From Victivallales bacterium (GTDB taxonomy: Bacteria; Verrucomicrobiota; Lentisphaeria; Oligosphaerales; Oligosphaeraceae): a DNA stretch of 21,466 bases. Of the stretch, positions 1 through 7,325 are shown piece by piece (the first letter of the stretch is position 1; the number at the start of each line of letters is the position of its first letter). Under the pieces are notes generated by a model, which was not told the origin of the DNA, did not search any database, and saw nothing but the letters and a program-made list of their open reading frames with translations. The stretch covers positions 1 through 21,466 of the forward strand of contig JAFRLP010000659.1 of the NCBI GenBank assembly GCA_017431185.1. Reading direction: 5' to 3'. Position numbers and translations under genes: made by a program.

Positions 1-1
1 C

Positions 2-385
2 AGCCAACTGATGATCCTGCTCAATGACCTGGCAAAATTGCCCAAGCGCAACCGCCAGGCCATTGAAAGCTTCATCCTGCTGCTCAGCCCGATGGCTCCG
101 CATATCGCGGAGGAACTCTGGGCGCGTCTGGGCCACACCTCCACCTTGGCCTACGAGAAATGGCCGACTTTCGACGAGAACAAGATGAAGGTCTCCTCGC
201 TGGAGATTCTCGTTCAGGTCAACGGCAAACCCAAAGCGCGCATCATGATGCCGGCGGACGCTGACCAGAACACGATGCAGGCTCTTGCCAAGGAGAACCA
301 GTCTGTCCAGCAGGCCATCTCGGGGAAAAGCATTGCCAAGGCCATCGCCGTTCCTGGCAGACTGGTCAACTTCGTGGTGAAATAG
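2..385 (+). CDS. leuS: Leucyl-tRNA synthetase, C-terminal fragment (cut by window edge)
   Basis: The last 127 codons of leucyl-tRNA synthetase, which charges tRNA-Leu with leucine in the cytoplasm. The frame is open to the left edge, so the gene begins outside the window; the in-frame ATG at position 11 is internal. The segment has the class Ia anticodon-binding helix bundle signature (FILLLSPMAPHIAEELWARLG), followed by the small C-terminal domain with VQVNGKPKARI, AKENQSVQQAISGK and AIAVPGRLVNFVVK, which closely follow bacterial LeuRS ends. The stop is TAG at 383-385. The next gene is convergent, so leuS ends its transcription unit here. The identification is firm; nothing can be said about the catalytic or editing domains. 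Confidence 0.95.
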   Translation, partial: SQLMILLNDLAKLPKRNRQAIESFILLLSPMAPHIAEELWARLGHTSTLAYEKWPTFDENKMKVSSLEILVQVNGKPKARIMMPADADQNTMQALAKENQSVQQAISGKSIAKAIAVPGRLVNFVVK

Positions 386-422
386 CCTCCGAGCCTACGG
401 GCGAATCCCCCGCCTACGCGCC

Positions 423-446
423 TCCGCGGGGCCTAGGCCTCGCGGG
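423..446. terminator. GC-rich inverted repeat between convergent genes
   Basis: Arms 424-434 and 435-445 are complementary apart from one G-T pair, centred on the perfect palindrome GGCCTAGGCC (430-439). In RNA it would form a very stable hairpin from either strand. It lies 40 bases past the leuS stop and about 120 bases past the end of the minus-strand gene. No T-tract follows, so it is only a weak candidate for a shared bidirectional terminator. Confidence 0.3.
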
Positions 447-559
447 CAGGTTGGGAGCTGGGATTTGCCTTCGACTGGCACCATTAGTCTCGCGGCAAAG
501 CGAGCAAGTTCAAGTTGGGGAGCGGGGATTTGCCCTCGCGGGCAGGTTGGGGTCTGGGA
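438..559. repeat. Short imperfect direct repeats in the leuS downstream gap
   Basis: CCTCGCGGGCAGGTTGGG occurs exactly at 438-455 and again at 534-551. A related block, GTTGGGAGCTGGGATTTGCC (450-469), recurs as GTTGGGGAGCGGGGATTTGC around 514-533. The gap 386-565 between leuS and the convergent gene therefore seems built of degenerate G-rich repeats. No credible coding region was seen in it. Confidence 0.6.
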
Positions 560-565
560 GCGCGC

Positions 566-1123
566 TCAACCGTTCTTTCGGTCAAGGATTCCCAAGAAGG
601 CGGCCAGCACCATCAAAACCATGGTGACGCAAACCAGGACATATCCGCCCAAAGCCACGCTGTCACCGATTTGGTGTGCGTAATCGAGCACATTCCATGC
701 GCTGAACAGGTAATTCCAATCGTGAATCAATTCAGCGTCGCCTCCCGCAAAGGGAGCAACCAGAGGCAGTTCCATTTCGATTGCATCGCGCATATAGGCG
801 GTGCTGTCCAGCAAGGAGAATCCCAGCCACCCCAGCGCCAAATAGATTCCGTGTCTTTCACGGCTCAGCAGGAAATAGACGCCACAGGCGATTGGCGTGA
901 GCCATTGGAACACACTGCCCGCCAAGACCGTCAATGCCATGGGCAACCATGCGGTGACGGCATGACCCACCTCATGGAACACGCCATGAATCGGCCAGAA
1001 CACTGTGCTGTATTCCCCGTTCATGCTGTTGCCGTAACGAAACAGGGCGTAGGCAAAATACCCCCAGAGCACAACATGGACGGGAAGATAGGCACAGGGA
1101 ATATGTGGCAGGGAAGCTCTCAT
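566..1123 (-). CDS. Polytopic membrane protein with HEVGH motif (M50-like putative metalloprotease)
   Basis: A 185-residue membrane protein. It has hydrophobic segments near residues 11-30, 61-86, 93-107 and 157-180. The first is followed by IHGVFHEVGHAVTAWLP, containing a zinc-protease HExxH signature (H50, E51, H54) at a membrane boundary, as in site-2-protease/M50 proteins. Further conserved-looking polar blocks are STAYMRDA (about 108-114) and HDWNYLF (134-140), which I recall from a widespread uncharacterised bacterial family with the same HExGH and HDWNYL pattern. Zinc binding and peptidase activity are inferred, not shown. The frame extends upstream to a TTG at 1204, but that extension crosses the promoter and operator DNA, so the ATG at 1123 is chosen. 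There is no Shine-Dalgarno; the promoter at 1134-1161 predicts an almost leaderless mRNA. Confidence 0.75.
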   Translation of the reverse strand: MRASLPHIPCAYLPVHVVLWGYFAYALFRYGNSMNGEYSTVFWPIHGVFHEVGHAVTAWLPMALTVLAGSVFQWLTPIACGVYFLLSRERHGIYLALGWLGFSLLDSTAYMRDAIEMELPLVAPFAGGDAELIHDWNYLFSAWNVLDYAHQIGDSVALGGYVLVCVTMVLMVLAAFLGILDRKNG

Positions 1124-1133
1124 GGGTAATGAT

Positions 1134-1161
1134 ACTATAACTGTTTTCCTGCTTTTTTCAA
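1134..1161 (-). promoter_or_regulatory. Promoter for the HEVGH membrane protein
   Basis: On the minus strand TTGAAA (1161-1156) is separated by 16 bases from TATAGT (1139-1134). The ATG at 1123 starts only 10 bases after the -10 box, so the transcript would carry about 3-4 leader bases. This agrees with the absent ribosome binding site. Confidence 0.5.
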
Positions 1162-1173
1162 CGCAAAACGCAA

Positions 1174-1191
1174 ATGCAAAATATTTTGCAT
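1174..1191. promoter_or_regulatory. Operator O1: perfect 18-bp palindrome
   Basis: ATGCAAAATATTTTGCAT is a perfect palindrome lying between the -35 boxes of the two divergent promoters. A near-identical copy lies 54 bp away. Directly upstream of a LacI-type regulator gene, this is the likely binding site of that regulator. Its centre is TA rather than the CG usual for LacI-family operators. Confidence 0.7.
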
Positions 1192-1197
1192 CGCCTC

Positions 1198-1225
1198 TTG
1201 ACAATGTATATTTTGGTGGTATAGT
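1198..1225 (+). promoter_or_regulatory. Promoter of the regulator-pseudopilin-glycosidase operon
   Basis: A consensus -35 TTGACA (1198-1203), 16-bp spacer and TATAGT (1220-1225). The predicted start site falls inside operator O2, and O1 ends 6 bp before the -35 box. Occupancy of either site should block RNA polymerase, which fits autorepression. Confidence 0.65.
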
Positions 1226-1227
1226 AT

Positions 1228-1245
1228 ATGCAAAATACTTTGCAT
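1228..1245. promoter_or_regulatory. Operator O2: near-perfect copy of O1
   Basis: ATGCAAAATACTTTGCAT differs from O1 at one base. It follows the -10 box immediately and overlaps the predicted transcription start. The centre-to-centre distance to O1 is 54 bp, close to five helical turns, so both sites face the same side of the DNA and could be bridged. Confidence 0.7.
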
Positions 1246-1266
1246 GAAGGATGAATCCTAAGGAAA

Positions 1267-2241
1267 ATGCTGTTGAAGAAGAAGATATCGTTGAAGGAGG
1301 TTGCGGCTGCGGTGAACCTGGCAGTTCCGACCGTTTCGCAGATACTCAACGGAAGGAAGAATTTCTGTTCCGCCGAGCAATGCCAGCGTGTTCGGCAGGT
1401 GGCCCAGGAGATGGGTTACGTCAAGAATATCGGATATCGCATCATGACGGGGATGGAGACACGAACAATCGGCATTATGGTGTCCTCCCCTGAGCAGATG
1501 CAGGAGGAGCATTTTCGTTCCCTGATTCTGGATTTGTCCCAGAAGTTCTCTGACTGTGGATACGCGGCCTTCAACCACACCCTGAGTTCCAGCGCGAAGA
1601 ACGCCTACAGTGAGATTCAGGAGTACATTGGACGCGGCGTGGAGAGATTCATCTTCCTGGGTTTGCCTTTCGGTTATGAGCAGATTGCGTCGATGCTGGA
1701 GAAGAAAGGAATACCCTATGTCTCCAGCAATCAGTTCTTTCCCCGTTATGTGAAGGCCGATTCCGCAGGTGGACGCGTGGAACTGCTCAAGCACATTGAT
1801 CGGAAGACGGACGGACATTTTCTCGCTTTCTGGTGGAAGGACACGGAACTGTTCGACAAGCAGATAGCGGGCATGAAGAACAGGCGTCATTTTGCGGAGC
1901 GTCGGGCAGTGCTCCGCCCTTGCCACGGCGAATTCAATGCCGAGGCATTTCAAATCGGATACGAGACCACGGCGGAGATTCTTGACGGACATCCAGACAT
2001 CCGAGGCGTCTCTTTTCCCAACGACGTCTATGCCCTTGGCGCGGCCCGTTGCCTGATGGACCGCGGAATCACTGGATTCCATCTTACGGGCTGCAACGGC
2101 GACAGGGAGCTTCTTCGCTATCCGTACCCCGTCTCCACGGCGATATTCGACCTGAAAAGAATATCGGACCTGATGGCGGAAAGGATTTTTGACCTGGAAG
2201 ATTGCCAGATTGTTGTGCCGACCAGATTGAGACTGGTCTGA
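1267..2241 (+). CDS. LacI-family-type transcriptional regulator
   Basis: A 324-residue DNA-binding regulator. Residues 7-52 form a LacI-type helix-turn-helix (ISLKEVAAAVNLAVPTVSQILNG, then an ERV-like QRVRQVAQEMGY), followed by a hinge at about 52-67 and a periplasmic-binding-protein-like sensor domain beginning TRTIGIMVSS. The recognition helix has Gln25 where most family members have Arg, and the segment after the helix is unusual (KNFCSAEQC), so DNA specificity is probably non-standard. The ligand is unknown but presumably a sugar released by the glycosidase two genes downstream. Two 18-bp palindromes flank its promoter, suggesting autorepression of the operon. AAGGA at 1260-1264 is only 2 bases from the ATG at 1267 but 8 bases from the in-frame TTG at 1273, so the start could be two codons later. 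Confidence 0.88.
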   Translation: MLLKKKISLKEVAAAVNLAVPTVSQILNGRKNFCSAEQCQRVRQVAQEMGYVKNIGYRIMTGMETRTIGIMVSSPEQMQEEHFRSLILDLSQKFSDCGYAAFNHTLSSSAKNAYSEIQEYIGRGVERFIFLGLPFGYEQIASMLEKKGIPYVSSNQFFPRYVKADSAGGRVELLKHIDRKTDGHFLAFWWKDTELFDKQIAGMKNRRHFAERRAVLRPCHGEFNAEAFQIGYETTAEILDGHPDIRGVSFPNDVYALGAARCLMDRGITGFHLTGCNGDRELLRYPYPVSTAIFDLKRISDLMAERIFDLEDCQIVVPTRLRLV

Positions 2242-2252
2242 AGAATATGCCC

Positions 2253-2260
2253 AAAGGAGA
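2253..2260 (+). promoter_or_regulatory. Ribosome binding site of the pseudopilin gene
   Basis: AAAGGAGA lies 5 bases before the ATG at 2266 and is the strongest Shine-Dalgarno of the operon. This suggests the pseudopilin is translated more strongly than the regulator upstream. Confidence 0.7.
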
Positions 2261-2265
2261 AAATC

Positions 2266-3075
2266 ATGAAAATTCATTCTCTTTCTGCATTGCATGAAAA
2301 AGAAAGGCAATTCACTTTCACATTGATTGAATTGCTAATCGTCATCGCCATCATCGCCATTCTGGCGGCCATGCTTCTGCCAGCGTTGAGCAAGGCCAGG
2401 GACAAAGCCAGGGCAGTCCAGTGCATCAATCAGGTCAGAAGCCTGGGAACATTCTTGCTGGAGTACGAGAACGACACAGAGGGATTTTTCCCGCCGCACT
2501 GGGCCAGTTCATTCAGTTACGCGGGCATTCTGTACAATGAAAAATACATGACCGACCCGCGGATTCTCCGTTGTCCCATGATTCACATGTCCCCCTACAA
2601 CGACTGGGGCAAACAGCCAGGCTCCTGGGCGTCGAACAATGACCATCAGCGAGCCATCGACTATGGCTACAACTACCGCAATCTCGGCGGTCTGGAATCG
2701 ACCAAGGCAGGTTTCAAAGTCCATCAGGTGAAAAGCCCCTCCCAGACAATCATCCTGGGAGACACCCTGAACAACTACAGGGCATTGCAGGGCGCCTTCT
2801 GGGGGCGTCACCTGCTGTCGGATTATTTCCACAGCGGCGCCATGACCAATGACACGTCTGGAGTGGTGGATTTACGGCATTTGGGAGCCGCCAGCATCGC
2901 CTGGGTCGATGGGCATGTATCGGGGGAGAAATCCACCATCTCCCATCGGGGACCCTATCAAAGGGACGGCAGTTATTCCGGCCCCTATGCCGGCGGTGTC
3001 TTCTATGGCACGGAGGCGGCCCCATCGTCCAATGACCACTGGGCCTCCTACATTCGCAATGGGTGGAAGAACTAG
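2266..3075 (+). CDS. Pseudopilin-like protein with prepilin N-terminus and H-X9-DG motif
   Basis: A 269-residue protein with a type IV prepilin/type II secretion pseudopilin N-terminus: [16 protein letters not shown] at residues 18-33, with the conserved Glu at +5 of the mature chain (Glu22), then [17 protein letters not shown]. The large domain (about 50-269) would be extracytoplasmic and ends with an H-X9-DG signature (His205, Asp215-Gly216), the DUF1559-like family expanded in Planctomycetes and Lentisphaerae. Residue -1 of the expected cleavage site is Thr17, not the usual Gly. The family's role is unsettled; proposals include surface or secretion pseudopilus subunits. Its position between a sugar-type regulator and a secreted glycosidase suggests a part in export, display or substrate capture. 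The stop codon overlaps the ribosome binding site of the next gene. Confidence 0.9.
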   Translation: MKIHSLSALHEKERQFTFTLIELLIVIAIIAILAAMLLPALSKARDKARAVQCINQVRSLGTFLLEYENDTEGFFPPHWASSFSYAGILYNEKYMTDPRILRCPMIHMSPYNDWGKQPGSWASNNDHQRAIDYGYNYRNLGGLESTKAGFKVHQVKSPSQTIILGDTLNNYRALQGAFWGRHLLSDYFHSGAMTNDTSGVVDLRHLGAASIAWVDGHVSGEKSTISHRGPYQRDGSYSGPYAGGVFYGTEAAPSSNDHWASYIRNGWKN

Positions 3076-3087
3076 GAGATTTTCCGG

Positions 3088-6000
3088 ATGAGCCGCAGGA
3101 ATTGCATTGCGTTGATAGGTCTGGCCTTGGCCGTCGTCTCCTGTTTGGCGCAGGGGGGAGAACCGGTGCGTTCGGGCTGGAAGGCCAGACATGACTGGAA
3201 GGGCAAATCCATCTACAAGGAGGAAAATGGCGTTCTGGCCATTCAGCGCCCAGATGCGGATGACGGGGCGGGCGCGTGGGAATCCGCCCCCCTGGAACTC
3301 GGCGATGGCAGCTTCCTCTTTGCCGGCGGAGAACTCAAAGTCACCAACGTGGAAAAATCCGCGGAAATCACCCTGCAATTCTATGATGGCCAGGGAAAGA
3401 GGTTTGCCTCGCAGATTGTCGCATCCGCCAAAGGGACGGGTGATTGGAAAAAGGAACAGCAGATTGTCGATGTCCCAGCAGGAGCCAGGCAAGTCCGTAT
3501 GCTGAACCGATTGATGAGGCGGGGCGAAGCCCTGTTCCGAAACCTCTTCCTCTCCGACAAGGCCCCCGAAGCGGAGGACAACTGCAACGATGCCCCCTTT
3601 CTCCTGAACGGCAGTTTCGAGTCGGCGGACTTCTCCCCCGCATTCGCGGACTGCTTCACAGTGGTCTATGGGCAAAGCCGTCGCGTGGAACAGGCCTTTC
3701 ATGGCTTTCACGCCCTGGAACTTTCTCCTGCGAGCGCAGTCGCTTATGGCGGGGAAAACATTCCCGCCATCTCAGTAGGCGCAGGTGAGACGCTGCGGCT
3801 CTCCTTCGCCGCTTCTGGCTCTGGGAAGGCGGTCTGCGCTCTTGTCTTTCTGGATGCAAACGGCGGGAAGACTGGGGACTTTGAATTGTCGTGCGAACCT
3901 GGCGGCGAGACGTTCAGGCAGGCCGGCAACGATATTCTTGTGCCAGCAGGAACAGTGGCCTGCTCGCTCACTCTGAAGAATGCGGGCACGGCACCGATGG
4001 TCATTGATGCCATCTACCTGGGAAGGAACTCCTTCTCTGCGGAGAAGACACCGACCGTGCCAGTCATCACCCAAGGCGAGGCGGCTGATTTCCACAGGTT
4101 TCCGAAAAGCACGCTCGAACCCCTGAATGGCCGTCCCACCTGGCGCATTGACGGAAAGGAGCTGACACAGGCTGGCTTCACCTTGTCACGCATCCGCGAG
4201 GACACCAGGCCATCCTGGTATCATTATGCGCGGAATGTCCTGCAACACGGACTGTATCCGCTTGTCGTGGTTGAGTGTTCTGTCACCCCTGAACCCAAAG
4301 GGGAAAAATACACCATCGACACCGTTATGCAGGACATCGATGTCCAGGTGAGAACCACGCTGGCTGAAATCCCCGACGCCAAAATCATGCTCTGGGTTTT
4401 CCTTGAACCGAGCAACGTCTTTGCCGCACTTCACCCTGATGACCTGACACGCCTGGAAGACCCGACGCTCCCCTGGGCGCGTGCCGTCCCCCCTTACAGT
4501 TATGGTTCGGAAATCTGGGCCAGACAGTGCCAGCGTGTTTTAAGGGAGATGATTGCCCGCGTGAGCAGACTGCCTTACGCCGACAGGATTGCCGCCGTCT
4601 CACCAGGTCTGGGAATGTACGGCGAGAATAACTTCGGCCATGCCACCACCCGAGGCAACAGGCATTCCCCGCAGGATTTCAGTCCTGTGATGCAGGATTT
4701 CTTCCGAAAATGGCTGATGAGGGAATACGGCGGAAATGTCCTCCGCTTTCGGAAGGCCTGGAACCGCGCGGGGGTGTTCAACTTCACCAACGCCCAGGTG
4801 CCGTCCATGATGCGTCGTGTCCCCAAGGAGAAGGGGGCCTTCTACGACCCTGCACACCAGAGGCAGGACATCGACTACGTGCGCTGCGAATCCTTCTCCA
4901 TCCTGCACCGCGTGCTTCAGATGTGCCAGGCTGTCAAGGAGGCCAGCGGCGGACGACTTTTCACCATGGCGCAACTGGCGTACTTCACCAATCAGATCTA
5001 CCATCTGGAATTGGACATGGCACTGAAAAGCCCCTATCTGGATGCCCTTGGCCCCGCCCCACCCTACATCAATCGAGGGCCTGGGGACGACATCATGGAC
5101 CACGGGCCGTCTGAATCGGCCTCGGAACATGGAAAACTATGGATGTTCCAGGCGGATGTCCGTTCCCATCTCTCCGCCCCGCATAACTGGAAATACGGTC
5201 GCACCTCCGACGAACAGGAATCAATCGCCGTTTACCTGCGCGACATCGGGCATTATATGTCGCGGGGACAGATTCCCTATTACATGACCTTTGAACGCTG
5301 GTACGATTCCCCTGGACTGCTGGAACTGATCTCCCGTTTCAACGGCTGGCTTGCGCTGGGGGCGAGATTCCCCCGACAGTCCAACGCCGAAATCGCCGTG
5401 GTCGTTGACCCGATGAGCCTGGCGACAGGACACGAATACAGTTATGTCCGACGCATCATGCCGCCCTACCAGAGTTCACTGGAGTACAACCGAACATTTG
5501 AATGGCACCACCTGGGAGCCCCGTATGATTTCTTCATGCTGGATGACCTTCTGCAACGTCAGGACATCAAGCAGTACAAGGTTGTCATCTTCGCTGCGAA
5601 CTGGGCCATGAGCCGTGAACAGCGCGAGCGCATCGAAAAAAGGCTGAAGAGGGACGGTCGGACTTTGATTTGGCTTTTCGCCCCAGGATTGCTTTCCTAC
5701 GACAAGGATGCCCTGCAATACTCCCTGGATGGAACGAAAATCACGGGATTCGATTTCACGCTTTCGGAGAAAGTCCATAATCTGGAAATCACTCTTGCCG
5801 ATGGCCAGAAGGTCGGTTGCTTCAACACCAAAATCTACGGTGGATTTCGAACACCCCAGACCGCCATCGCCGTTCGTCCCGAGACATTTGCGCCTCGTCT
5901 GAGCGTCAAGCCTGGCCCTGGCGTGGAGATTCTAGGCGTCTATTCCGAGGACCAGGCTCCGGCGGCGGCTCGTCGGCGGACTGAACACCACACCGATGTG

Positions 6001-7035
6001 TTCTGGGGTTCTACCGCCCTCAACAAGGAGGCTCTTCTGCCGATGCTCATGGAGGCGGGGGTTCACCTTTACACGGACAAGCCAGCCGTGGTCTATGCGT
6101 CGGAGAACATTCTGGCAATCCACACGCCGACGGCGGGGAAACGCCAGGTGTTCCTGCCACGTGAGGCCGAATGCGTCAGGGATTTGTTCGCCAACAAGGC
6201 TTTGGCGAGCAATGTCCGTCGTTTTGACATCGACATGGCGAAAAACAGCACGCTGCTGCTCTATTACGGGGAGAAGTCACGGCTTTCCAACGCCCTGGCG
6301 GAGGTCGAAGCGGAGGAGAGCCAACGTCAGGCGAATAACGCTCGGGAACTTTCCACGGGAAAATACACGTATGTCCTGCCCTCCACCTCCCGTCCGTTGC
6401 GGGGACAGACTGCGCGAAGGGAACAGGTGTATCATCCAGACACCGATGGATTCATTCGCGAATATCTCTTTGTCGGTCCTTTCCCTGGATATGAAAAGGA
6501 GAGGTACAATTTTGACGTGGACTTTATCCAGGCTGAGGCAACGGGGGCAATCGATGCATCGGCCAAGTACGATGTGGTCTTCGACGCAAGAGCAGAGGAA
6601 CGTGTCAATGAGCGCCTGGAGTGGTTCAACGGGGCGATGAATCAGAAGGCACTCTCCTTCGGCTGGCGTCCAGTCTCCTTTTCCAGTGGAGTCGTCAAGG
6701 CGGTTTACGAGGAGATTCCTCTGGAGTTCTCCTCCTTCATCTGCTATTATCTTGCCTGCTATGTCAGCACGCCTGTCGAGAGGACGCTTCGCCTCTCCAT
6801 CGGCAGCGACGACGGTGAGAAAACCTGGCTCAACGGTGTTCCAGTCACCTCATTCTTCGCGCCAAGCCGAGGGGTGCGGACCGACAGCGAGGGGAAGGAG
6901 GTGACGCTTCGCCCTGGCAAAAATCTTCTGCTTGTCAAAGTCGTCCAGGGATTGGGCGGGGTTGGCCACGCCGTCCGTTTCCTGAATCCGCAAAACAACC
7001 AGCCCGTGACCGACCTGGATATAACGCTTCCATAG
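3088..7035 (+). CDS. Large secreted GH42-like glycoside hydrolase (beta-galactosidase-type), probable lipoprotein
   Basis: A 1315-residue enzyme. The N-terminus is hydrophobic with a lipobox-like VVSC (Cys19), so it is exported and possibly lipid-anchored. Residues 25-310 look like two carbohydrate-binding beta-sandwich domains (FLLNGSFESADF at 171-182 starts the second). Residues 340-760 resemble a clan GH-A barrel: MLWVFLEPSN, GLGMYGENNFG and YYMTFERWYD. Glu513 and Glu736 are the best acid/base and nucleophile candidates. Residues 766-1000 match the GATase-like middle domain of GH42 enzymes (FFMLDDLLQR, VIFAANWAMS, GRTLIWLFAPG). The C-terminus (1123-1315) is a jelly-roll with EYLFVGPFPG and IGSDDGEKTWLNG. 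AGGAG (3074-3078) overlaps the preceding stop, implying translational coupling. The substrate cannot be read from sequence; beta-galactoside cleavage is the default guess. Confidence 0.85.
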   Translation: MSRRNCIALIGLALAVVSCLAQGGEPVRSGWKARHDWKGKSIYKEENGVLAIQRPDADDGAGAWESAPLELGDGSFLFAGGELKVTNVEKSAEITLQFYDGQGKRFASQIVASAKGTGDWKKEQQIVDVPAGARQVRMLNRLMRRGEALFRNLFLSDKAPEAEDNCNDAPFLLNGSFESADFSPAFADCFTVVYGQSRRVEQAFHGFHALELSPASAVAYGGENIPAISVGAGETLRLSFAASGSGKAVCALVFLDANGGKTGDFELSCEPGGETFRQAGNDILVPAGTVACSLTLKNAGTAPMVIDAIYLGRNSFSAEKTPTVPVITQGEAADFHRFPKSTLEPLNGRPTWRIDGKELTQAGFTLSRIREDTRPSWYHYARNVLQHGLYPLVVVECSVTPEPKGEKYTIDTVMQDIDVQVRTTLAEIPDAKIMLWVFLEPSNVFAALHPDDLTRLEDPTLPWARAVPPYSYGSEIWARQCQRVLREMIARVSRLPYADRIAAVSPGLGMYGENNFGHATTRGNRHSPQDFSPVMQDFFRKWLMREYGGNVLRFRKAWNRAGVFNFTNAQVPSMMRRVPKEKGAFYDPAHQRQDIDYVRCESFSILHRVLQMCQAVKEASGGRLFTMAQLAYFTNQIYHLELDMALKSPYLDALGPAPPYINRGPGDDIMDHGPSESASEHGKLWMFQADVRSHLSAPHNWKYGRTSDEQESIAVYLRDIGHYMSRGQIPYYMTFERWYDSPGLLELISRFNGWLALGARFPRQSNAEIAVVVDPMSLATGHEYSYVRRIMPPYQSSLEYNRTFEWHHLGAPYDFFMLDDLLQRQDIKQYKVVIFAANWAMSREQRERIEKRLKRDGRTLIWLFAPGLLSYDKDALQYSLDGTKITGFDFTLSEKVHNLEITLADGQKVGCFNTKIYGGFRTPQTAIAVRPETFAPRLSVKPGPGVEILGVYSEDQAPAAARRRTEHHTDVFWGSTALNKEALLPMLMEAGVHLYTDKPAVVYASENILAIHTPTAGKRQVFLPREAECVRDLFANKALASNVRRFDIDMAKNSTLLLYYGEKSRLSNALAEVEAEESQRQANNARELSTGKYTYVLPSTSRPLRGQTARREQVYHPDTDGFIREYLFVGPFPGYEKERYNFDVDFIQAEATGAIDASAKYDVVFDARAEERVNERLEWFNGAMNQKALSFGWRPVSFSSGVVKAVYEEIPLEFSSFICYYLACYVSTPVERTLRLSIGSDDGEKTWLNGVPVTSFFAPSRGVRTDSEGKEVTLRPGKNLLLVKVVQGLGGVGHAVRFLNPQNNQPVTDLDITLP

Positions 7036-7045
7036 GGAACGTGGC

Positions 7046-7212
7046 AAAAGACTATACGCGATACCCCCTCAGCCACTGATACTGGCCAGAGGCCGTATTG
7101 GCCGCGCGGAACGTGGCCTGCCAAACCTGTCTGTGAAACCACGCAAGAGGTGCGGGTTTGGCAGCCGCGCTCCGCGCGGTCAGTATCCGTCGGTGAAAAA
7201 AGACTGTACGCG
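7046..7212. repeat. Nested repeat element: inverted repeat bracketed by 15-bp direct repeats
   Basis: AAAAGACTATACGCG (7046-7060) recurs with one change at 7198-7212. Between them three pairs are inverted in register: GATACTG (7078-7084) with CAGTATC (7181-7187), CCGCGCGGA (7102-7110) with TCCGCGCGG (7171-7179), and CTGCCAAACC (7118-7127) with GGTTTGGCAG (7155-7164). The left arm carries an extra 17 bases or so. GGAACGTGGC also repeats at 7036-7045 and 7108-7117. It has the shape of a small non-coding palindromic or MITE-like element and could also stop transcription after the glycosidase gene. No coding content was seen in 7036-7325. Confidence 0.6.
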
Positions 7213-7222
7213 GGGCAAAAAA

Positions 7223-7234
7223 GCGCAATTGCGC
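7223..7234. repeat. 12-bp perfect palindrome upstream of the two-lobed hydrolase
   Basis: GCGCAATTGCGC is a perfect palindrome about 90 bp before the chosen ATG of the next gene. It could be a regulator site or the tail of the repeat element to its left. No clear promoter was found beside it. Confidence 0.3.
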
Positions 7235-7325
7235 GGTGGAGCGGTTGAAAAAAAACAGGCATGGCTTAATTTATAGGCGTTGTCCTTTTTTTTCTAGTTT
7301 TGTCCCCACAACCTCCTGCTTGATT

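Noticed and set aside
515..1129. 204-codon plus-strand frame opposite the HEVGH protein
   Set aside because: No hydrophobic pattern or motif; the minus frame has membrane segments, HExxH and a matching promoter.
1258..2310. 350-codon minus-strand frame across the regulator gene
   Set aside because: It mirrors the plus-strand LacI-type gene, has no recognisable domain, and the plus strand has the helix-turn-helix, ribosome site and promoter.
7236..7325. GTG-initiated extension of the two-lobed hydrolase, and a TTGAAA/TAATTT promoter near 7245-7273
   Set aside because: The stretch is unlike coding DNA and the -10 box matches consensus at only about half its positions; neither is supported.
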